The notes under the pieces are model-generated. The model did no database searches and was not told where the DNA came from. It saw only the letters and a list, made by a program, of their open reading frames with translations. 64,000 bases of DNA from an uncultured Mordavella sp. (GTDB lineage: Bacteria; Bacillota; Clostridia; Lachnospirales; Lachnospiraceae), in assembly GCA_902406105.1 (NCBI GenBank), contig CABPCP010000005.1:9013-73012 (forward strand), written 5' to 3'. Below, one piece after another: positions 33,631 to 44,137 of this stretch; the stretch's first letter is position 1, and each line of letters opens with the position of its first letter. The translations under genes and the position numbers were made by a program.

Positions 33631-35533
33631 ATACCCCTCCCAGGTATATTAACAACACCGATATATCCGCCGGAGAGACCCCGGATATCCTGGACGCCTG
33701 TCCGATCGAAACAGGACGGTACTCTTTCAGTTTCTGGACCGCCTCGATCCTGAGACTGTTAACTTTATCGTAATCAATATCCTCTGGTATCCGCTTCTTC
33801 TCTAATTTCTGGAATTGTTCTACCTGCTTTTCCTGCCGTTTGATATATCCCTCATATTTAATAGAAATATTTACCTGTTCCCCTATTTCTTCACTCAGAT
33901 CTGGTGGAAAAACTGGTCTGTCAGAATCTAAAGGCCCCAGGATCTCATAAGAAAGTTCCGGCCTGCGGATCAATTCCGCAAGTGTGATCCCTGAAGACAG
34001 GGGAGTACTATTATATTGTTTCAGCATCTCATTTACAGAAGAACTGGTTCCAATATTCGTATGCTGCAATCGGTGTATCTCTTCCGCAATATATTGTTCT
34101 TTCTTTAACAATCTTTCATAACGTTCCCGGCTGATCAGCCCAACCTGGTATCCTTTTTCTGTCAGCCGCTGATCCGCATTGTCCTGCCTTAGCAGCAGGC
34201 GGTATTCCGCGCGGGAGGTCATCATCCGGTAAGGCTCTTTACTTTCCTTTGTAACAAGGTCATCGATCAGGACGCCGATATAGGCTTCCGAGCGATCGAT
34301 GATCAGCGGCTCTTTCCCCTGAAGTTTCAGAGCGGCATTGATTCCCGCTACCAGTCCTTGAGCGGCAGCCTCCTCATAACCAGAACTTCCGTTGAATTGT
34401 CCTCCGCTGAAAAGTCCTTCTATATTCCGGAATTCCAGGGACGGCTTCAACTGTCTGGCGTCTATACAATCGTATTCGATAGCGTAAGCGTTCCTTACGA
34501 TCCTTACATGCTCAAGACCTGGAACCGTCCGATACATCTCATACTGAACATCTTCCGGAAGAGAACTGGACATTCCTCCGATATACATCTCATTGGTCTC
34601 CAAGCCTTCCGGTTCGATAAATACCTGATGCCTGTTTTTATCCGCGAATTTCACAACCTTATCTTCAATAGAAGGACAGTATCTGGGGCCCGTTCCCTCG
34701 ATCATTCCGGAGAAGAGAGGAGAGCGGTCCAGATTATTCCGGATGATCTCATGGGTCTTCTCGTTGGTATAAGTAAGCCAGCAGGAAACCTGATCGATCT
34801 GTACGTCTTCGGGATCCGTGGTAAAGGAAAAAGGCACAATACGCTCATCTCCAAATTGTTCTTCCATTTTAGAAAAATCTACAGAATTACGGTCGATCCT
34901 GGCAGGAGTCCCTGTTTTAAAACGGTACATTTTGATTCCCATTTCTTTTAAGCAGTCTGTCAAATGATTGGCCGCCTGCAGTCCGTTTGGTCCCGTATTC
35001 GTACTGACGTCCCCGTAGATACAGCGGGATTTCAGATAAGTTCCGGTACATAAGATAACGGCACGGCAGGGAAAGATCATACCAGAATAAATCTGGACTC
35101 CAGTCACTTTCCCATCCTCCGTTAATATATTTACTACTTCCGCCTGCTTGATCTCCAGATTCTCCTGATTCTCCAGAACTTGGCGCATAGTCCGGCTGTA
35201 ACGGTTCTTATCCGCCTGCGCCCGAAGGGAATGTACCGCCGGGCCTTTGGAACGGTTCAGCATTTTGGACTGGATAAAGGTGCGGTCGATCACCTTCCCC
35301 ATCTCCCCGCCAAGGGCGTCCACCTCTCTTACCAGATGACCCTTGGAACTTCCTCCAATGTTAGGATTGCAGGGCATCAAAGCAATACTGTCGATGCTGA
35401 CTGTAAATACGATCGTACGGAACCCAAGCCGCGCACAGGCAAGAGCCGCTTCACATCCGGCATGTCCCGCTCCGATCACAGCTACATCATAGCGGTCTTT
35501 ACTTTCCCATACAGAATTTGCTGAATATTTCAT
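33614..35533 (-). CDS. mnmG: tRNA uridine-5-carboxymethylaminomethyl modification enzyme MnmG
   Basis: 639 residues. FAD-binding motif [22 protein letters not shown] (about 15-36), the MnmG signature [27 protein letters not shown] (about 53-79) and the conserved Cys-containing TGTPARIDR. The C-terminal helical domain binds MnmE. With MnmE it installs the carboxymethylaminomethyl group at wobble U34 of several tRNAs. The start overlaps mnmE by 35 nt and the end overlaps rsmG by 17 nt, so the three are tightly coupled. Confidence 0.97.
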   Translation of the reverse strand: MKYSANSVWESKDRYDVAVIGAGHAGCEAALACARLGFRTIVFTVSIDSIALMPCNPNIGGSSKGHLVREVDALGGEMGKVIDRTFIQSKMLNRSKGPAVHSLRAQADKNRYSRTMRQVLENQENLEIKQAEVVNILTEDGKVTGVQIYSGMIFPCRAVILCTGTYLKSRCIYGDVSTNTGPNGLQAANHLTDCLKEMGIKMYRFKTGTPARIDRNSVDFSKMEEQFGDERIVPFSFTTDPEDVQIDQVSCWLTYTNEKTHEIIRNNLDRSPLFSGMIEGTGPRYCPSIEDKVVKFADKNRHQVFIEPEGLETNEMYIGGMSSSLPEDVQYEMYRTVPGLEHVRIVRNAYAIEYDCIDARQLKPSLEFRNIEGLFSGGQFNGSSGYEEAAAQGLVAGINAALKLQGKEPLIIDRSEAYIGVLIDDLVTKESKEPYRMMTSRAEYRLLLRQDNADQRLTEKGYQVGLISRERYERLLKKEQYIAEEIHRLQHTNIGTSSSVNEMLKQYNSTPLSSGITLAELIRRPELSYEILGPLDSDRPVFPPDLSEEIGEQVNISIKYEGYIKRQEKQVEQFQKLEKKRIPEDIDYDKVNSLRIEAVQKLKEYRPVSIGQASRISGVSPADISVLLIYLGGVYGKEK

Positions 35534-36923
35534 TTATCAAATCTTCACCTACCGTTTCCCCTGTGATACTTCCAAGCTCTTCATACGCATCCATCAGATC
35601 GATGGAATAAAAATCCTCCGGCATCCCAGCTTCAATACTCTCATTTACCTTTTGCAGAGAATGAAGGGCATTTTCCAGAGCCGTCTTATGCCGGATATTT
35701 GTAATATAAATCTCATCATTAAATGAAAGTTTTCCTGCAAAAAACAATTTCTCAATAACCCTCTCAAATTCATCAATTCCGAGAATTTTCTTGGCTGAAA
35801 TCTCAATTATAGGTAGATTCTCCAGGAATCCTTTCGTAAATTTTGCAGGATTTATTGCAAATAGAGTTTTCTTAATATCCTCAGCCGTTACCAGCATATC
35901 CAGATCGCTTTTATTTAACAAGATGACAGAAGGTTTTCTTTCTATCATTTTCAAAATATCCAGATCATTTTCATCCAGCCCAGTGGAGGCGTCAATAACA
36001 CAAATCAAAAGGTCCGCTTTCTCCGCATACTCCCTTGCCCTGTCTACACCGATCTTTTCCACAATATCGTCCGTCTGGCGGATTCCCGCGGTATCCAGAA
36101 CATTCAAAGATATACCTTTCAGATTAATATGTTCTTCTAAAACATCCCTAGTGGTTCCGGCAATGTCTGTGACAATGGCCCGTTCCTCGCCTGTAAGCAC
36201 ATTCAGAAGAGAGGATTTCCCCACGTTTGGTTTTCCCAGAATCACCGTCTGGATTCCTTCTTTGATCATCTTTCCATCATCGTAAGTATCCAGAAGCTTT
36301 CGGATCTGATCCAGCAATTCGTCCGTTACAGCATGAAGTTCTTCTCCATAATGATCTACGCTGATGTGTTCCGGATCATCCAATGCAGTCTCAATAAAAG
36401 CTGTATGGTAAATTATTTTATTTCTTATATCACTTATTTTTTTCTTTATATTCCCTTTTAGCTGGCTGATAGAACTTTGCAGCGCATATTCATTCTTGGA
36501 AGTGATCAAATCGCCAACCGCCTCTGCCTGAGACAGATCCAGCTTTCCATTGAGAAAAGCGCGTTTTGTAAATTCCCCTGGCTCCGCAGGCCTTGCGCCG
36601 GCATGGATCAAAGTTTCCAAAACCCTTTTTACTACATAGACGCCGCCATGGCAGTTTACTTCTACCGTATCTTCACCGGTATAGGTATGAGGACCCCGCA
36701 TGAGCATGACCAGAACCTCATCGATCATTTCCTCCTGGTCAAAGATATGTCCATAATGAATGGTGTGGGACTGTTGGGAAGAGAGTGTCTTTTCCTTCTT
36801 CCCATGATACACTTTATCAATGATCTTAAACGAATCCGGTCCCGTCATTCTCACAATTCCAATGCCTGAATTGCTCATCCCTGTTGAGATCGCGGCGATC
36901 GTCTCAGAAAAAAGACTTTCCAT
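35499..36923 (-). CDS. mnmE: tRNA modification GTPase MnmE
   Basis: 474 residues from ATG 36923 ([15 protein letters not shown]); AGGAGGGGG lies just upstream and the longer frame would include it. An N-terminal formyl-THF-binding domain is followed by a helical domain and an inserted G domain. G1 is [10 protein letters not shown]3 is DTAGI and G4 is NKSD. The C-terminal FCMGK carries the invariant Cys. It forms a complex with MnmG for wobble uridine modification. The end overlaps mnmG by 35 nt. Confidence 0.97.
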   Translation of the reverse strand: MESLFSETIAAISTGMSNSGIGIVRMTGPDSFKIIDKVYHGKKEKTLSSQQSHTIHYGHIFDQEEMIDEVLVMLMRGPHTYTGEDTVEVNCHGGVYVVKRVLETLIHAGARPAEPGEFTKRAFLNGKLDLSQAEAVGDLITSKNEYALQSSISQLKGNIKKKISDIRNKIIYHTAFIETALDDPEHISVDHYGEELHAVTDELLDQIRKLLDTYDDGKMIKEGIQTVILGKPNVGKSSLLNVLTGEERAIVTDIAGTTRDVLEEHINLKGISLNVLDTAGIRQTDDIVEKIGVDRAREYAEKADLLICVIDASTGLDENDLDILKMIERKPSVILLNKSDLDMLVTAEDIKKTLFAINPAKFTKGFLENLPIIEISAKKILGIDEFERVIEKLFFAGKLSFNDEIYITNIRHKTALENALHSLQKVNESIEAGMPEDFYSIDLMDAYEELGSITGETVGEDLINEIFSKFCMGK

Positions 36924-36999
36924 AAGCCCCCTCCTTTCCCTTCCATCCAATGTTCTTATTATAAGGTTTTTGCGGAAACTTGTAAACGTTAGATTACGG

Positions 37000-37028
37000 T
37001 TGACTTAAATCTCTTTTAAATCTATAAT
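37000..37028 (+). promoter_or_regulatory. Promoter of the GntR/OCD/LDH operon
   Basis: TTGACT (37000-37005), 17 nt, TATAAT (37023-37028). Confidence 0.8.
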
Positions 37029-37050
37029 TGTATACAAATACATATACAAT
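37027..37050. promoter_or_regulatory. GntR-type operator overlapping the operon start site
   Basis: ATTGTATA and its complement TATACAAT are separated by 8 nt. The left half also contains the palindrome TTGTATACAA, which fits the TNGT...ACNA pattern of FadR/FCD regulators. It overlaps the -10 box and probable start site. Confidence 0.65.
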
Positions 37051-37067
37051 AGTGAAGGGGAAGGAAC

Positions 37068-37715
37068 ATGGCTTTAAAACAAATCGGAAATAAGAAATCC
37101 TTGTCCCAGCGTGCCTATGAAATATTGAAGGAAGCGATCGTGACCGGAGAATTCCTTCAAGGCCAGATTCTCACGGAAGAACAATTAGCCCAAGAACTGG
37201 CTATCAGCCGGACTCCGGTAAGATCGGCCGTAAAGCAATTAGAGTATGAAGGGTTAGTAGAGATAAATTCCTCCAGAAGTATTGTGGTGGCAAAGATCAC
37301 AGAAAAAGACATCAAAGACGCTGTCCAGGCCAGGAATCTGGTAGAAGTAGAAGTAGCTGGGATACTTGCGGAATCCGCCTCCAAAGAACAGTGTGAAGAA
37401 TTAAGAAAAATTATCCAGCTCCAGAAAGAATCATTTCTAAATCACAAGAATATCGACCTGATCGAGTACGAATGTCTATTTCATACAAAGATCGGCCAGT
37501 TCTGCGGAAATATATGGTTTGAGAAACTTCTGACTAATATTGCGCTTTTGCAGAAGAGAGTCCTTATTCTCGGCGGAAAATTCGAGAACAACTGGGAGGA
37601 AGCCATAGAAGAACATTTAAAGATCACAGAACTTTTAGAAAACCACGACACATCAGGGGTAAAAGAGCTGATGGCAGTCCACATCAAGAATGGCCAGCCA
37701 GTTCTAAAAATATAG
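37068..37715 (+). CDS. GntR-family regulator (FadR/FCD type)
   Basis: 215 residues. A winged helix (about 10-75; QILTEEQLAQELAISRTPVRSAVKQLEYEGLVEI) is followed by an FCD effector-binding domain (about 80-210) with helical character. The metal-ligand type His residues expected in FCD domains include His146 region FHTKIG and EEHLKI. It probably senses a small carboxylate made or used by the two enzymes downstream, and binds the inverted repeat at 37027-37050. The OCD gene starts 24 nt after its stop. Confidence 0.88.
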   Translation: MALKQIGNKKSLSQRAYEILKEAIVTGEFLQGQILTEEQLAQELAISRTPVRSAVKQLEYEGLVEINSSRSIVVAKITEKDIKDAVQARNLVEVEVAGILAESASKEQCEELRKIIQLQKESFLNHKNIDLIEYECLFHTKIGQFCGNIWFEKLLTNIALLQKRVLILGGKFENNWEEAIEEHLKITELLENHDTSGVKELMAVHIKNGQPVLKI

Positions 37716-37739
37716 TGCCAAAAAGGAAGGAGAAAAACT

Positions 37740-38726
37740 ATGCTGTTATTATCAAGAGAGGACATTAAAAAAGTATTTACCATCAAAGATGCTATCGAAG
37801 CAGACAAATATGCTTTCACTCTGGTGGTAGACGGAAAATGTGAAGCGCCGCTGCGTACCAATATCCAGGCTCCTAAATACGACGGATGTTTCTTGTTTAT
37901 GCCTGCTTACGTAAGTGAAATGGACACTGCTTCTTTGAAGATCATCAACATTTTCCCTCACAATATCGACCAGGGAAAACCATCCTCACCGGCTCAGGTT
38001 CTTTTGATCGACGGAACTACCGGGATTGTGACCGCTGTCCTGGACGGAACCTATGTGACGCAGCTTCGGACAGGAGCCGCCTCTGGGGCCGCTTTTGATG
38101 TGCTAGCTAAGAAAGACTGTAAGATCGGCGCTCTAATTGGAACCGGGGGCCAGGCCGCGACTCAGTTGGAAGCCATGATAGCAGTCAGAGATCTGGAAGA
38201 AGCCCGGGTATTCGATTTGAATTTGGAAAGAACAAAAGAATTTGCCGCAAGGATGCAGGAAGAATTAAAAGACTACGGCACTAAGATCATTCCTGTAAAT
38301 AGTTCTGACGAGGCTGTAGACAACGCAGATCTTGTGATCACCGTCACTCCATCCTCCAAACCTGTATTTGACGCGTCCAAGATCAAAGCAGGCGCCACCA
38401 TAAGCTGTGTTGGCGCCTATCAGCCTCACATGCAGGAAATGGATCCCGCCATCCTGACCCGCGCTTCCAAACTCTATTTTGACTCGGAAGAGGCCGTCCT
38501 GTCTGAATCAGGAGACATTCTGATCCCTCTTGAGGACGGCACCATCACAAAAGATGATTTTACAGGCGATCTGGGACAAGTGATAAAAGGAGAGTTGGTT
38601 GGAAGAGAGAACGATGAAGAAATCATCGTATTTGAAACTGTAGGAGTCGCCACACAGGACCTGGTAGCGGCCAGGAGAATCTATGACAAGGCTGTAGAAG
38701 CAGGCGTTGGCATTAACTGGGAGTAA
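37740..38726 (+). CDS. Ornithine cyclodeaminase / mu-crystallin family protein
   Basis: 328 residues with the OCD fold: substrate domain with LRTNIQAPKYDGCFLFMPAY and SLKIINIFPHN, then a Rossmann domain (GALIGTGGQAATQLEA, about 130-145) and the substrate Lys/Arg region QLRTGAASGAA. The family includes ornithine cyclodeaminase, ketimine reductase, alanine dehydrogenase and opine-like enzymes, which cannot be separated by eye. Co-expression with an LDH-family enzyme suggests both act on 2-oxo acid/amino acid conversions. AAGGAGG precedes the ATG. Confidence 0.88.
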   Translation: MLLLSREDIKKVFTIKDAIEADKYAFTLVVDGKCEAPLRTNIQAPKYDGCFLFMPAYVSEMDTASLKIINIFPHNIDQGKPSSPAQVLLIDGTTGIVTAVLDGTYVTQLRTGAASGAAFDVLAKKDCKIGALIGTGGQAATQLEAMIAVRDLEEARVFDLNLERTKEFAARMQEELKDYGTKIIPVNSSDEAVDNADLVITVTPSSKPVFDASKIKAGATISCVGAYQPHMQEMDPAILTRASKLYFDSEEAVLSESGDILIPLEDGTITKDDFTGDLGQVIKGELVGRENDEEIIVFETVGVATQDLVAARRIYDKAVEAGVGINWE

Positions 38727-38759
38727 TCCATTTCAGAAATATACAAAAGGAGCAGCAGC

Positions 38760-39671
38760 ATGAAGCGAAAAGTAGTAGTGATCGGACTTGGACATTTGGG
38801 AGCTCATGTTATGGAAATCCTGGCTCTTCGTGGAATCGCGGATGAACTTGTAGGCATCGATTATAATAAAGAAAAGGAATGGGGAGAAATCCAGGATCTG
38901 GCAGATATGATGCCTTACCTGGATAAGCAGACTTTGATCCGCAGGGGAAGTTATGAAGACTTGGCTGACGCGGAGATTGCCGTATTGACCGCCTGTGGAA
39001 AAATCTGCGATGAAGATAGGCTTCAGGAGCTTTCCGGATCGATCGCTGTGATCGATCAAATTCTTCCGGAAATCCAAAAAAATCATTTTAAGGGAACCAT
39101 GGTGGTCTTAACGAATCCGTGCGACCTGATCGCATATTATGTAAGCAGACACATTGACGCCAAAGTTATCGGAACTGGAACAGCTCTTGATTCCGCCCGC
39201 CTTCGGGCAAGAGTTGCCAAAGCACTTAACTTAGCCCCTTCTGATATCCACGGATACTGTATTGGGGAACATGGAGACAGTCAGACCATTCTTTGGTCCC
39301 AGACAAGAGCAGGGGCAATTCCTGTCGATCACCTTCTGACCAAAGACCAGAAGGAAGAGATTGAAAAGGAAACCATCACCGCAGGATGTGAAATCGCTCT
39401 TCACAAAGGAAGCACAGAATTTGGAATCGGAATGGCCGCCTGTCAGATCATTCAGGCGATCTTAAAAGATGAACGTAAGATTCTTCCCTGTTCTGTAGAT
39501 CCTAAGGGAAAATACGGGCAGAGCGGACTCTTCACCAGCGTTCCATGTGTCATTTCCAAAGAAGGCGCAAAACCTATGGAAGAACTAGAACTTTCAGAAT
39601 CGGAAAGAAAACGGTTCCTAGAGAGCTGCCAAATGCTGAAGACCATAATCCAAGATCAGATAAAGTGCTGA
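38760..39671 (+). CDS. L-lactate/L-2-hydroxyacid dehydrogenase family protein
   Basis: 303 residues with NAD-binding VVVIGLGHLGAHVME (5-19), the Arg in DSARLRARVA (about 143-152), and catalytic His in GEHGDSQ (about 168-174). The family includes L-lactate and L-2-hydroxyisocaproate dehydrogenases. The substrate loop (ACGKICDEDRLQ) differs from classical L-LDH, so a larger 2-oxo acid is likely. AAAGGAGC precedes the ATG. It ends the GntR/OCD/LDH operon at a bidirectional terminator. Confidence 0.88.
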   Translation: MKRKVVVIGLGHLGAHVMEILALRGIADELVGIDYNKEKEWGEIQDLADMMPYLDKQTLIRRGSYEDLADAEIAVLTACGKICDEDRLQELSGSIAVIDQILPEIQKNHFKGTMVVLTNPCDLIAYYVSRHIDAKVIGTGTALDSARLRARVAKALNLAPSDIHGYCIGEHGDSQTILWSQTRAGAIPVDHLLTKDQKEEIEKETITAGCEIALHKGSTEFGIGMAACQIIQAILKDERKILPCSVDPKGKYGQSGLFTSVPCVISKEGAKPMEELELSESERKRFLESCQMLKTIIQDQIKC

Positions 39672-39673
39672 TA

Positions 39674-39706
39674 AAAAAGGAAGAGATGAAAACTCTCTTC
39701 CTTTTT
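39674..39706. terminator. Bidirectional terminator between LDH-family gene and jag
   Basis: AAAAAGGAAGAGA (39674-39686) and its complement (39694-39706), giving U runs both ways; the two genes are convergent. Confidence 0.85.
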
Positions 39707-39723
39707 ATCTTCATTCTTTGTGA

Positions 39724-40557
39724 TCATCTGCGTACCAGAGTTACAACCACTCTGCGGTAAGGTTCTTCCCCTTCACTATGGGTAGAAACCGCGGGATCGG
39801 ACTGCAGCGCTGAATGGATGATTCTTCTTTCATATGGATTCATTGGTTCTAACGCTACCGTTCTTCTGGTCCTTTTTACTTTGCTGGCGATATTCTTTGC
39901 CAGATTCTCCAAAGTTTCTTTCCTTCTTCTCCGGTAATCCTCTGTATCCAGCTTCACTCTTACATAACCGCTCTGCATTTTATTTGCTACTCTATTAGTA
40001 AGATACTGGAGAGAATCTAAGGTCTGTCCCCTTTTTCCGATGAGGATTCCCATATTTTTTCCATCCATATTGATGCAAAGAGCGCCTTCCTCATCTACTT
40101 TGGCGGTTACTTCTACATCTTCCATATGCATAGCTTCCAGGACGCCCTGCACAAATTTCCTGCAGGTCTCTATGGTAATCTCTTCTACTGGAGCAAGCTC
40201 GATCTCTTTTTCCTTCTCTGCAGGCTTTTCTGCTTTTTCTTTCTTTTCTTCTGTCTCTGGTTCTCTATGTTCTTTGTGATGAGAAGTCTTCTTCTGTTTT
40301 CTTTTCTCCGGCCGATTTGACTCTTTCTTTTTCTCAGGCTGTTCTTCCGGCTGTACTTTTTCTTTTTCCGGCTCAGGAACCACCTGCTTTTTGCGGGCTT
40401 TGATCACTGCCTGCTTCATTCCGATTCCAAGGAATCCGGCACTTCCTTTTTCCACTACGATATAGTCTAACTGATCACTGGTAACACCAAGTTCAACTAA
40501 AGCGTCTGTGATCGCATCGTCCAGTGTTTTCGCTGATACAGTAATATACTCATCCAT
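39724..40557 (-). CDS. jag: RNA-binding protein Jag/EloR (KhpB)
   Basis: 277 residues: Jag_N domain (about 1-50; SAKTLDDAITDALVELG, KGSAGFLGIGMK), a long Lys/Glu linker (about 55-125), a KH domain (about 130-205; GILIGKRGQTLDSLQYLTN) and R3H (about 206-275; NPYERRIIHSALQ). It binds RNA and helps control cell elongation in Firmicutes, linked with KhpA. It sits after yidC in the conserved rpmH-rnpA-yidD-yidC-jag block. Confidence 0.95.
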   Translation of the reverse strand: MDEYITVSAKTLDDAITDALVELGVTSDQLDYIVVEKGSAGFLGIGMKQAVIKARKKQVVPEPEKEKVQPEEQPEKKKESNRPEKRKQKKTSHHKEHREPETEEKKEKAEKPAEKEKEIELAPVEEITIETCRKFVQGVLEAMHMEDVEVTAKVDEEGALCINMDGKNMGILIGKRGQTLDSLQYLTNRVANKMQSGYVRVKLDTEDYRRRRKETLENLAKNIASKVKRTRRTVALEPMNPYERRIIHSALQSDPAVSTHSEGEEPYRRVVVTLVRR

Positions 40558-40571
40558 TACAAGCGCCCCCT

Positions 40572-41639
40572 CTATTTATTTTCATTAAATTTCTTTACCA
40601 TATTAGCTTTTGCGGCAAGACTTCCTTCTTTTGCGTACTGCATATTTGCTCTTGCCTTCTCTACTTTTTCTTCTCTTTCCTTTTCGCTCAGAGAAGAGGC
40701 CTGTCTTTTTGCGGAATCTCTCAGACTTTTTGTATTTGTCTGAGCCATGGCATTGATCCGTTCCGCTTTCTCTCCGCGTTTCTTTTGTTTCTTTTCCGCT
40801 TTCTCTTTATTTTTCTCGATCAGCTCATCAACAGAAATCTTGGAAAGATGTTTATTAATGAAAATCTGCTGGATACATCTTACTACCGCGCTGACGATCC
40901 AGTAAAGACCAATACCTGTAGGCAATGTAAATACAATATATAAGGAAAACAACGGCATCGTTACATTCATTGTTTTCATAGTGCTGGCCATCGGATTATC
41001 TTTATCGATCACATTTCCTGATATAGCCTGGCTTAATCTGATACTTCCATACTGTGTAAGAGCAGAAAGCACGGGAAGCAAGATGGCTGTAACAATGATT
41101 ACCGCAGGCGCCGCTCCATACTCTCCGCTGTTTCTGATCATCGTCCAGGGTGAAATTGTCAGATCTGGAATCGTCAAAAATCTATTTACGGCCGCCGGGG
41201 CATCCGCCATTGCCGGTACATAACTTTGAATATCATAAATAACCGGATAGAGAGCGAAAAGAAGGGGCATCTGGATCAACAGAGGAAGACATCCGCTCAT
41301 CATAGAACTTCCATACTTATCATAGACCTGCTGGATTTCTTCCTGCTGCTTCATCATAGAAGCCTGATCTCTTTTATTTCTATATTTCTTCTGAATTGCC
41401 TGAATCTCTGGATTCATAACAGAAGACATTTTAGACGTCCTCTGCTGTTTGATCGTAAGCGGCATCATACATGTGTATACGAGGATCGTATATAAAATAA
41501 TTGATAAACCAACCAGACCATGATCGGATGGCAGCAAGCCGTCCAGCATAATATAGATACCATTCATTACTTTACCAAGTAATGTACAAATCTGCCCAAC
41601 AATCGGCCAGTTTGCGGCAGTCAATAAACTTCCCGTCAT
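40572..41639 (-). CDS. yidC: Membrane protein insertase YidC (SpoIIIJ-like)
   Basis: 355 residues from ATG 41639; GGAGG lies eight nt upstream, inside the longer frame. About five membrane segments: N-terminal TAANWPIVG..., LVGLSIILYTILVYTCMMPLTIKQQ, the SGCLPLLIQMPLLFALYPVIYD motif and LFSLYIVFTLPTGIGLYWIVSA. The C-terminal third is a long Lys/Glu helix that may contact the ribosome. YidC inserts membrane proteins; one of two Firmicute homologues is needed in sporulation. Confidence 0.95.
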   Translation of the reverse strand: MTGSLLTAANWPIVGQICTLLGKVMNGIYIMLDGLLPSDHGLVGLSIILYTILVYTCMMPLTIKQQRTSKMSSVMNPEIQAIQKKYRNKRDQASMMKQQEEIQQVYDKYGSSMMSGCLPLLIQMPLLFALYPVIYDIQSYVPAMADAPAAVNRFLTIPDLTISPWTMIRNSGEYGAAPAVIIVTAILLPVLSALTQYGSIRLSQAISGNVIDKDNPMASTMKTMNVTMPLFSLYIVFTLPTGIGLYWIVSAVVRCIQQIFINKHLSKISVDELIEKNKEKAEKKQKKRGEKAERINAMAQTNTKSLRDSAKRQASSLSEKEREEKVEKARANMQYAKEGSLAAKANMVKKFNENK

Positions 41640-41671
41640 TCTTTCTTTCCTCCATTGCAATTATATTTCAT

Positions 41672-41884
41672 TTAAGGAACAGGGTCATATCCGCCTTTGG
41701 AAAATGGATTACAGCGCAGAATCCTCCATAATGCCATCAATCCGCCTTTGAAAGCGCCGTATTTCTCAACCGCCTCTAACGCGTACTGGGAACAAGTCGG
41801 ATAAAACTTGCAGGTAGAATAACCCTTAAGAGCTGACAAATACTTTCGATAGAAACGGATACATGCAAGCATGATACTCTTCAT
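41672..41884 (-). CDS. yidD: Membrane protein insertion efficiency factor YidD
   Basis: 70 residues with the conserved [32 protein letters not shown] and [14 protein letters not shown]. Short, basic and Cys-containing, the normal family length. Found between rnpA and yidC as in most Firmicutes. Confidence 0.96.
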   Translation of the reverse strand: MKSIMLACIRFYRKYLSALKGYSTCKFYPTCSQYALEAVEKYGAFKGGLMALWRILRCNPFSKGGYDPVP

Positions 41885-41900
41885 AATGATAATGCCACCT

Positions 41901-42236
41901 CTAATCTATGATCTTATGAAGACCTGCCAAATGAATCAGCGCACTTTCAATTTCATAGTATGTTTTTCCTTTTGCGCCTGCTCTCGCTATCACAACAATA
42001 TCTAATCCATGCTGAAACCGGTCTTCTTGCAGTCGATAACTCTCTCTGATCAATCTTGTCAAACGATGTCTTACAATACTGTTTCCTACTTTTTTACTTA
42101 CGGATATTCCTAATCTGTTCCGGTTTGTCTGATTTTCTGAAATATACATGACAAGGTATCTATTTGCGTATGACTTTCCTATTTTATATACCTTCTGAAA
42201 ATCTTTATTTTTCTTTAATGACTCGGAATATTCCAT
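41901..42236 (-). CDS. rnpA: Ribonuclease P protein component
   Basis: 111 residues from ATG 42236 ([17 protein letters not shown]), with AGGAGA ten nt upstream; the longer frame extends into the rpmH gap. The RNR motif region [28 protein letters not shown] (about 50-78) is intact. It assists the RNase P RNA in tRNA 5' maturation. Expressed with rpmH. Confidence 0.96.
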   Translation of the reverse strand: MEYSESLKKNKDFQKVYKIGKSYANRYLVMYISENQTNRNRLGISVSKKVGNSIVRHRLTRLIRESYRLQEDRFQHGLDIVVIARAGAKGKTYYEIESALIHLAGLHKIID

Positions 42237-42287
42237 CTTTTCGATTCTCCTGTTTTTAAGAGAAGAAAAGGCCACATAGTATGCGGC

Positions 42288-42422
42288 CTAAGCTGATAAC
42301 TGCTTTCTTCCTTTTGCTCTTCTGCTCGCAAGTACTTTTCTTCCACCTGCTGTGCTCATTCTCTTTCTAAAACCATGAACTTTAGATCTCTGTCTGTTTT
42401 TTGGCTGGAATGTCATTTTCAT
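42288..42422 (-). CDS. rpmH: 50S ribosomal protein L34
   Basis: A 44-residue protein beginning [18 protein letters not shown] and ending KGRKQLSA. Strongly basic, standard length. AGGTGG precedes the start. It is the first gene of the minus-strand block diverging from dnaA. Confidence 0.97.
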   Translation of the reverse strand: MKMTFQPKNRQRSKVHGFRKRMSTAGGRKVLASRRAKGRKQLSA

Positions 42423-42553
42423 TGATATCCACCTCCTTATATTCTCTAAGGATTTCTCCTCATTTTATCCTTAAGACATCATTTTTGATTATATTAAAAA
42501 ACTACCTGTCCGTCAAGCAATTTCTGCATTTTTGCGGGATTGAGACATATTTT

Positions 42554-42672
42554 TTATCCACATTTTGTGGATAACTTGTTTAATTTAAGTGGATAATATG
42601 TGAATAATAAAATATTTTGATTTCTATTTTTCTAAATCACGCTGTTTTTACCTTTTGATAACTTTATCCACA
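42554..42672. other. oriC: Origin of replication, upstream cluster of DnaA boxes
   Basis: The 326-bp gap between rpmH and dnaA holds exact DnaA boxes at 42554-42562 (TTATCCACA), 42566-42574 (reverse) and 42664-42672, plus one-mismatch boxes at 42588-42596 and 42599-42607. The first two face each other three bases apart. The region between is very A/T-rich, suitable as an unwinding element. The rest of the gap holds the divergent promoters for rpmH and dnaA. Confidence 0.9.
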
Positions 42673-42748
42673 AGGATTAAAGATTGCTTAAATTCACAAT
42701 TTGATGTAGAATAGATAAGAGTAAATCATAGATTAGGAGTTTATCGCA

Positions 42749-44137
42749 ATGAATATCGTAGAGGAAAAATGGCCTGAAATAATTGAACATCTAAGGGTGG
42801 AACATGAACTTTCCAATGTCTCTTTTACAACCTGGATCCAACCTTTGAAAATCTATGACGTCATTGACGATACCGTTTTTATACTGGTAAACATGAATGC
42901 CAGTGTAGAATACATAGAAAAAAAGTATCTCCTTCCGCTGAAGGTATGTATCGCGGAAATTACAGGAATTGAATACGAAGTAAGATTTATTTCAGAGGAC
43001 AGCAGCAAGCTGGCGGAAATCCAGAATATCGCGGCAGAGGCGAACCAGAGAAAACGTACCAAAAGCCTGGCGGAGAAAGCCGGGTTGAATCCTAAATATA
43101 CGTTCGACACTTTTGTTGTGGGAGGAAATAATAACTTTGCCCATGCGGCTTCCCTTGCGGTAGCAGAGTCGCCGGGAGAAGTATATAACCCTCTTTTTAT
43201 CTACGGGGGAGTAGGACTTGGAAAGACACATCTTATGCACTCCATCGCTCATTTCATTCTGGAGAAGAACGCAAAGAAAAAAGTGCTTTACGTAACCAGC
43301 GAAACCTTTACCAACGAACTGATCGATGCCCTGAAGAATGGAAAAACCTCAGGAAATGAGTCCGCGATGGCTCAGTTCCGTGAAAAATACAGAAATAACG
43401 ATGTACTTTTGATCGATGATATCCAATTCATCATTGGAAAAGAAAGTACGCAGGAAGAGTTTTTCCATACATTTAACCACTTGCATACTTCAGGAAAGCA
43501 GATCATCATCTCCAGTGATAAACCGCCCAAAGATATCGAAACGCTGGAAGCAAGACTTCGGACCCGTTTCGAGTGGGGGTTGATCGCGGATATTTCTGCG
43601 CCAAATTATGAGACAAGGATGGCGATCCTGCAGAAAAAAATTGAACTGGATCATCTGGAAAAATACAATATTCCTCATGATGTACTGGACTATATTGCTA
43701 CAAATATCAAAACAAATATCCGGGAATTGGAAGGTTCCTTAAATAAACTGATCGCTCTTTATAAACTGAACAACTACCAGGATCCTATTGATATCAACCT
43801 GGCTACAAAAGCTTTGAAAGATATCATTTCTTCAAAAAATAACCGGGTAGTCACTCCAGATCTGATCCTTGACATTGTAGCGGATCATTTCAATATTTCT
43901 GTATCAGACTTAAAGAGCAACAAAAGAAACGCGGAAATTGCCATTCCAAGACAGATTTCCATGTATTTCATCAGAAATATGACGGATACTTCTCTGAAAA
44001 CCATCGGGGTCATCCTGGGCGGCAAAGACCACTCCACGATTAAGTACGGAGCGGATAAAATCGCTTCTGAAATAAAGGAAGACGAAACTTTGGCCAACAC
44101 AATCAATATTATAAAGAAGAAAATCAATCCGGCATAA
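42749..44137 (+). CDS. dnaA: Chromosomal replication initiator protein DnaA
   Basis: 462 residues with domain I (about 1-85; HELSNVSFTTWIQPL), a short linker (about 90-115), the AAA+ domain with Walker A GGVGLGKTH (about 152-160), Walker B LLIDDIQF and sensor motifs. Domain IV has the DnaA-box helix-turn-helix (RNAEIAIPRQISMYFIRNMTDTSLKTIGVILGGKDHSTI). Binds the boxes on both sides of its own gene. AGGAG precedes the ATG. Confidence 0.98.
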   Translation: MNIVEEKWPEIIEHLRVEHELSNVSFTTWIQPLKIYDVIDDTVFILVNMNASVEYIEKKYLLPLKVCIAEITGIEYEVRFISEDSSKLAEIQNIAAEANQRKRTKSLAEKAGLNPKYTFDTFVVGGNNNFAHAASLAVAESPGEVYNPLFIYGGVGLGKTHLMHSIAHFILEKNAKKKVLYVTSETFTNELIDALKNGKTSGNESAMAQFREKYRNNDVLLIDDIQFIIGKESTQEEFFHTFNHLHTSGKQIIISSDKPPKDIETLEARLRTRFEWGLIADISAPNYETRMAILQKKIELDHLEKYNIPHDVLDYIATNIKTNIRELEGSLNKLIALYKLNNYQDPIDINLATKALKDIISSKNNRVVTPDLILDIVADHFNISVSDLKSNKRNAEIAIPRQISMYFIRNMTDTSLKTIGVILGGKDHSTIKYGADKIASEIKEDETLANTINIIKKKINPA

